A stretch of DNA of 8,595 nucleotides, taken from the NCBI GenBank assembly GCA_030839105.1, contig JAUZEI010000533.1:1-8595 (forward strand). The letters run 5' to 3'. Positions 6,039-8,595 of this stretch are shown piece by piece. The position numbers were made by a program, and so were the translations under genes. The number at the start of each line of letters is the position of its first letter. The first letter of the stretch is position 1. This stretch comes from Actinomycetota bacterium. GTDB taxonomy: Bacteria > Actinomycetota > Acidimicrobiia > IMCC26256 > PALSA-610. A model generated the notes under the pieces. That model did no database searches and had not been told where the DNA came from. It worked only from the letters and a program-made list of their open reading frames with translations.

Positions 6039-6872
6039 GTGACCAACGCCTCTCGAGCGAAGCGCAAGCGCGCCGCTGTACGGTCCGCCAAGCGGTCCCG
6101 ACACAACACCTGGTGGTACGGACTCACTGCGTTCGTGGTCATCTTGGGTGTAGCGCTGGTCATCTACGCCCGGGCCACGGCGCCGACACCGGTCGGTCCC
6201 TTCCTGCAGAACGCGTCCGGCACCAAGAAAGACACCCACTGGCACGCGGCCCTCGGTATGTACGACTGCGACCACTGGATGGGCGACACGCCTGGATCCG
6301 GGGTCTGGAACTGGCCGAACGCGAGCGCCTCGGGCAGCCCGTCCCGGGCGAGCAATCCCAGCGTGTACGCAGGTCTGCACAGTCACGACGACGGTGTGAT
6401 CCACATGGAGCCGGTGACCTCTGACGAGGCCGGAAAGAACGCCACGGTCGGGACGTATTTCGACTTCGGGGGTTGGAAGCTGTCGTCGACGGGTTACTCG
6501 TTCCTCGGTACCACGGTGAAGAACGGCGACAAGTGCGGCAGCGCGACCGGCACCCTGCAATGGGAGGTCGGCAAGTGGAACGGCACCAATGGCAAGCAGA
6601 AGTACACGGTCCAGACGGGGAACCCGCGCAACTACAAGCTGAACGACGGTGACATCGTCGTGATCGCGTTCCTGCCTCAGGGCAAGTCGATCGCGAGTAT
6701 CGGTGACCCGCCGTCGGTGAAGAACCTCGCTAACGCGTTGAACGTCGAGACTGCTCCCCGGACCGGCGCGGCGACGACCGTGCCGCCGATCGTCCCCCCG
6801 ACGACCAAGCCCGCGACCGGCACGACGGCGGCACCCAACGCGGTGACCCCGACGACCACGCCACAGCCGTGA
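6039..6872 (+). CDS. Membrane-anchored extracytoplasmic protein of unknown function with His/Cys-rich core
   Basis: I cannot assign a function to this 277-residue protein, though its layout resembles uncharacterised actinobacterial hypotheticals. The N-terminus is strongly basic (about residues 7-22, KRKRAAVRSAKRSR), followed by one membrane helix at about 25-44 (WWYGLTAFVVILGVALVIYA), so the remainder should face outside. The core carries DTHWHAALGMYDCDHW (65-80), AGLHSHDDGVIHMEP (111-125), NATVGTYFDFGGWKL (134-148), NGDKCG (162-167) and NDGDIVVIAFLPQG (202-215). Six His (67, 69, 79, 114, 116, 122) and two Cys (77, 166) cluster in conserved-looking motifs, which suggests metal binding or a disulfide; this is inference. 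The last ~45 residues are a Pro/Thr/Ala linker, as in wall-associated proteins. The GTG at 6039 was chosen because it follows a TAACCT box at leaderless spacing; an ATG at 5988 would overlap the upstream gene by 41 bases and add 17 residues. The stop overlaps the next start as GTGA. Confidence 0.8.
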   Translation: MTNASRAKRKRAAVRSAKRSRHNTWWYGLTAFVVILGVALVIYARATAPTPVGPFLQNASGTKKDTHWHAALGMYDCDHWMGDTPGSGVWNWPNASASGSPSRASNPSVYAGLHSHDDGVIHMEPVTSDEAGKNATVGTYFDFGGWKLSSTGYSFLGTTVKNGDKCGSATGTLQWEVGKWNGTNGKQKYTVQTGNPRNYKLNDGDIVVIAFLPQGKSIASIGDPPSVKNLANALNVETAPRTGAATTVPPIVPPTTKPATGTTAAPNAVTPTTTPQP

Positions 6873-7972
6873 AAGCGGTCGTCCTCGTCGGGGGCGAGGG
6901 AACGCGGCTCCGGCCCCTGACGTACACGACTCCCAAGCCGCTGTTGTCGATCGCGAATCAACCCCACCTCGAGCGCCAGCTCACGTGGCTCGCGGCACAC
7001 GGCGTGGACGAAGTCGTGTTGTCGATGGGCTACCTGCCCGACGCGTTCCACCAACACTTCGCCGACGACGGCTCCGGACGAGATGTGTTCGGCGACGTGG
7101 TGCTGCGCTACGCGATCGAGAAGGAACCGCTCGGCACCGCCGGCGCGATCGGCTTCGCAGCCGCCGGGATCGACGAGCGCATCATCGTCTGCAACGGCGA
7201 CGTCCTGACGAGTCTCGACCTCGACGCCATGGTCCGGTTCCACGACGAGAACGGCGCGGAGGCGACGATCTCGCTCACCCGTGTCGACGATCCGAGCGCG
7301 TTCGGTGTCGTTCCGACCCAGGCCGACGGCGGCGTCATCGCATTCGTGGAGAAGCCGGCTCCGGGCAAAGCGCCGAGCAACTGGATCAACGCGGGCACCT
7401 ACGTGCTCGAGCCCGCATTCCTGCAGCGGATCCCGCCCCGCCTCAATGTGTCGGTCGAGCGCGAGACCTTCCCCCGCATGCTCGCGGAGCCGGGTCTGTT
7501 GTTCGGCTATCAGAGCGACGCGTACTGGCTCGACATCGGAACCCCGCAGAAGTATCTCGAGGCACACGCCGACGCGCTCGCGGGGCGGCTGTCGAATCCT
7601 CCGGCCCCCGGCGCACGCGAAGCATCGCCCGGTGTCTGGATCCAGGGCGGCGCGACGATCGAGCCCGACGCGCAGATCGAAGCACCGGTACTGATCGGCG
7701 ACGGAGCCCGCATCGAGGCCGACGCGCGTGTGCGCGCATCGGTGGTGGGCCCGGGCGCGGTCGTGGAATCGCGCGCCGAGGTCGACGGAGCGGTGCTGCA
7801 GAGCGGAGCCCGTGTCTCCCACGGCAGCAGTGTGCGGGATTCGGTCGTCGGCTCCGATGCGGTGCTCAAGCCCGATGTCTCGCTCTCGGCCGAGACGATC
7901 ATCGGCTCGGGGGCGACGGTGGCGTCCGGCGCTCGGATCTCCGGCGGGCGCGTGCCCGCCGAGCGCGAGTAG
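6869..7972 (+). CDS. Sugar-1-phosphate nucleotidyltransferase with C-terminal hexapeptide beta-helix (mannose-1-phosphate guanylyltransferase-like)
   Basis: Makes an NDP-sugar from a sugar 1-phosphate and an NTP in the cytoplasm. The catalytic domain (about 1-240) starts MKAVVLVGGEGTRLRPLT, the nucleotide-binding signature, with TPKPLL carrying Lys23. It continues with EPLGTAGAI (86-94), VCNGD (107-111, the metal Asp), VEKPAPG (160-166), NWINAGTYVLEP (171-182), ERETFP (197-202) and YWLDIGTP (219-226) with Asp222. Residues about 254-360 are a string of imperfect hexapeptide repeats (VLIGDGARIEADARV and similar), expected to form a left-handed beta-helix. The 367-residue length and sequence style match actinobacterial proteins annotated as mannose-1-phosphate guanylyltransferase; glucose-1-phosphate thymidylyl-, uridylyl- or adenylyltransferase cannot be excluded. 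No acyl- or acetyltransferase His motif is obvious in the helix. The GTG start overlaps the stop of the upstream gene by four bases (GTGA), so translation is probably coupled. Confidence 0.88.
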   Translation: MKAVVLVGGEGTRLRPLTYTTPKPLLSIANQPHLERQLTWLAAHGVDEVVLSMGYLPDAFHQHFADDGSGRDVFGDVVLRYAIEKEPLGTAGAIGFAAAGIDERIIVCNGDVLTSLDLDAMVRFHDENGAEATISLTRVDDPSAFGVVPTQADGGVIAFVEKPAPGKAPSNWINAGTYVLEPAFLQRIPPRLNVSVERETFPRMLAEPGLLFGYQSDAYWLDIGTPQKYLEAHADALAGRLSNPPAPGAREASPGVWIQGGATIEPDAQIEAPVLIGDGARIEADARVRASVVGPGAVVESRAEVDGAVLQSGARVSHGSSVRDSVVGSDAVLKPDVSLSAETIIGSGATVASGARISGGRVPAERE

Positions 7973-7975
7973 GAG
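7971..7975 (+). promoter_or_regulatory. Ribosome binding site for the terminal epimerase gene
   Basis: AGGAG overlaps the TAG stop of the nucleotidyltransferase and ends 9 bases before the ATG at 7985. It supports that start and shared transcription of the two genes. Confidence 0.65.
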
Positions 7976-7984
7976 TTTCCAGCG

Positions 7985-8595
7985 ATGCAGGCATTGGTCA
8001 CCGGCGGGGCGGGGTTCATCGGATCGACACTCGTCGACCGGTTGCTCGCCGAGGATTGGCGGGTCGACGTCGTCGACGACCTCTCGACGGGATCGCTCGC
8101 GAATCTCGGAAGCGCCCGTGCGCTTCCCGAGCGCCGTTTGTCGTTCCACCGGCTCGACCTTGCATCGCCGGCCGTCGTCGAACTGATCACTCATCGCAAG
8201 CCCGACGTGATCTTTCATCTCGCGGCGCAGATGGACGTGCGCGTCTCGGTAGCGCGGCCGGTCTTCGACGCCACGGTCAATGTCATCGGCTCGCTGAACG
8301 TCTTCGAAGGTGCGGTTGCGGCGGGTGTGAAGAAGGTCGTCTTCGCCGGTTCGGGGGGCACGCTCTACGGCACCCCGAAGCAGATCCCGACCAAGGAGAG
8401 CTCGGCGCAGCATCCCGAGTCTCCTTACGGCGTGGCCAAGAAGGCCGTCGGCGAATACCTCTATTACTACCGCCAGCAACGGGGCCTCGAGTACACGGTG
8501 CTCGCGCTCGCGAACGTGTACGGACCTCGTCAGAATCCGCACGGCGAGGCGGGTGTCGTCGCGATTTTCTCGCAGAAGCTGCTCGATCGCGAGAA
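7985..8595 (+). CDS. galE: UDP-glucose 4-epimerase (GalE-type SDR), 3' end outside the window
   Basis: Interconverts UDP-glucose and UDP-galactose using tightly bound NAD+. Only the first 203 residues are visible; family members are about 310-340 long, so roughly a third is missing. Seen in order: TGGAGFIG (6-13) for NAD binding, VVDDLSTGS (29-37), DVIFHLAAQMDVRVSVARP (74-92), FAGSGGTLYG (120-129) with Ser123, and the catalytic YGVAKK with Tyr148 and Lys152. VLALANVYGPRQNPHGEAG (172-190) follows, a stretch typical of GalE-like epimerases and unlike the UDP-xylose synthase at 3480. The SSGG of many relatives reads GSGG here. Other NDP-hexose 4-epimerases or dTDP-glucose dehydratases share the fold; the HGEAG stretch favours GalE. 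It lies 12 bases after the nucleotidyltransferase with a good ribosome site, so it belongs to the same operon, supplying UDP-galactose or feeding UDP-glucose to the upstream dehydrogenase. Confidence 0.85.
   Translation, partial: MQALVTGGAGFIGSTLVDRLLAEDWRVDVVDDLSTGSLANLGSARALPERRLSFHRLDLASPAVVELITHRKPDVIFHLAAQMDVRVSVARPVFDATVNVIGSLNVFEGAVAAGVKKVVFAGSGGTLYGTPKQIPTKESSAQHPESPYGVAKKAVGEYLYYYRQQRGLEYTVLALANVYGPRQNPHGEAGVVAIFSQKLLDRE

Noticed and set aside
6677..8542. 621-codon reverse-strand open frame
   Set aside because: It runs opposite the nucleotidyltransferase and galE, and its product is Arg/Asp/Val-rich with no motif. It is the antisense shadow of strongly biased codons.

Overview
The window is high-GC DNA, about two-thirds G+C by eye, carrying a dense block of genes all on the + strand. 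The likely source is an actinobacterium, possibly of the Acidimicrobiia type. Reasons are the LytR-CpsA-Psr (LCP) proteins with LytR_C tails, frequent GTG starts, stop/start overlaps of the GTGA kind, TAnnnT -10 elements sitting just upstream of start codons, and secreted proteins with Thr/Pro/Ala-rich linkers. The lineage is inferred from style, not from a marker gene.

Layout. (1) 1-2105: two tandem LCP-family proteins. The first is cut by the left edge; the second is complete, with one membrane anchor, an LCP catalytic domain and a LytR_C domain. Proteins of this family attach lipid-linked glycans to the cell wall. (2) 2106-2183: a short regulatory gap with a hairpin at the end of the second LCP gene, a TAGACT -10-like box, and a 13-codon mini-ORF whose stop overlaps the start of the next gene. 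(3) 2184-6028: a tight run made of UDP-glucose 6-dehydrogenase (ugd), a UDP-glucuronate decarboxylase/UDP-xylose synthase-type SDR, a dolichol-phosphate-mannose-synthase-like GT2 glycosyltransferase, and a rhamnosyltransferase-like GT2 glycosyltransferase. (4) 6039-6872: a membrane-anchored extracytoplasmic protein of unknown function with a His/Cys-rich core, probably read from its own leaderless promoter. (5) 6869-7972: a sugar-1-phosphate nucleotidyltransferase with a C-terminal hexapeptide beta-helix. (6) 7985 to the right edge: a GalE-type UDP-glucose 4-epimerase, cut by the window end.

Together the genes describe supply of activated sugars (UDP-GlcA, UDP-xylose, a GDP- or other NDP-sugar, UDP-Gal), their transfer by two glycosyltransferases, and attachment of the finished polymer to the wall by LCP enzymes. 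This is a cell-surface polysaccharide or secondary wall polymer locus. No initiating phosphoglycosyltransferase, flippase, polymerase or ABC exporter is present in the window, so the locus probably continues beyond both edges.

There is no gap over 300 bases without a gene; the largest are about 70-80 bases. I saw no tRNA, rRNA, CRISPR array, insertion sequence or attachment site. The least understood element is the His/Cys-rich protein at 6039-6872.
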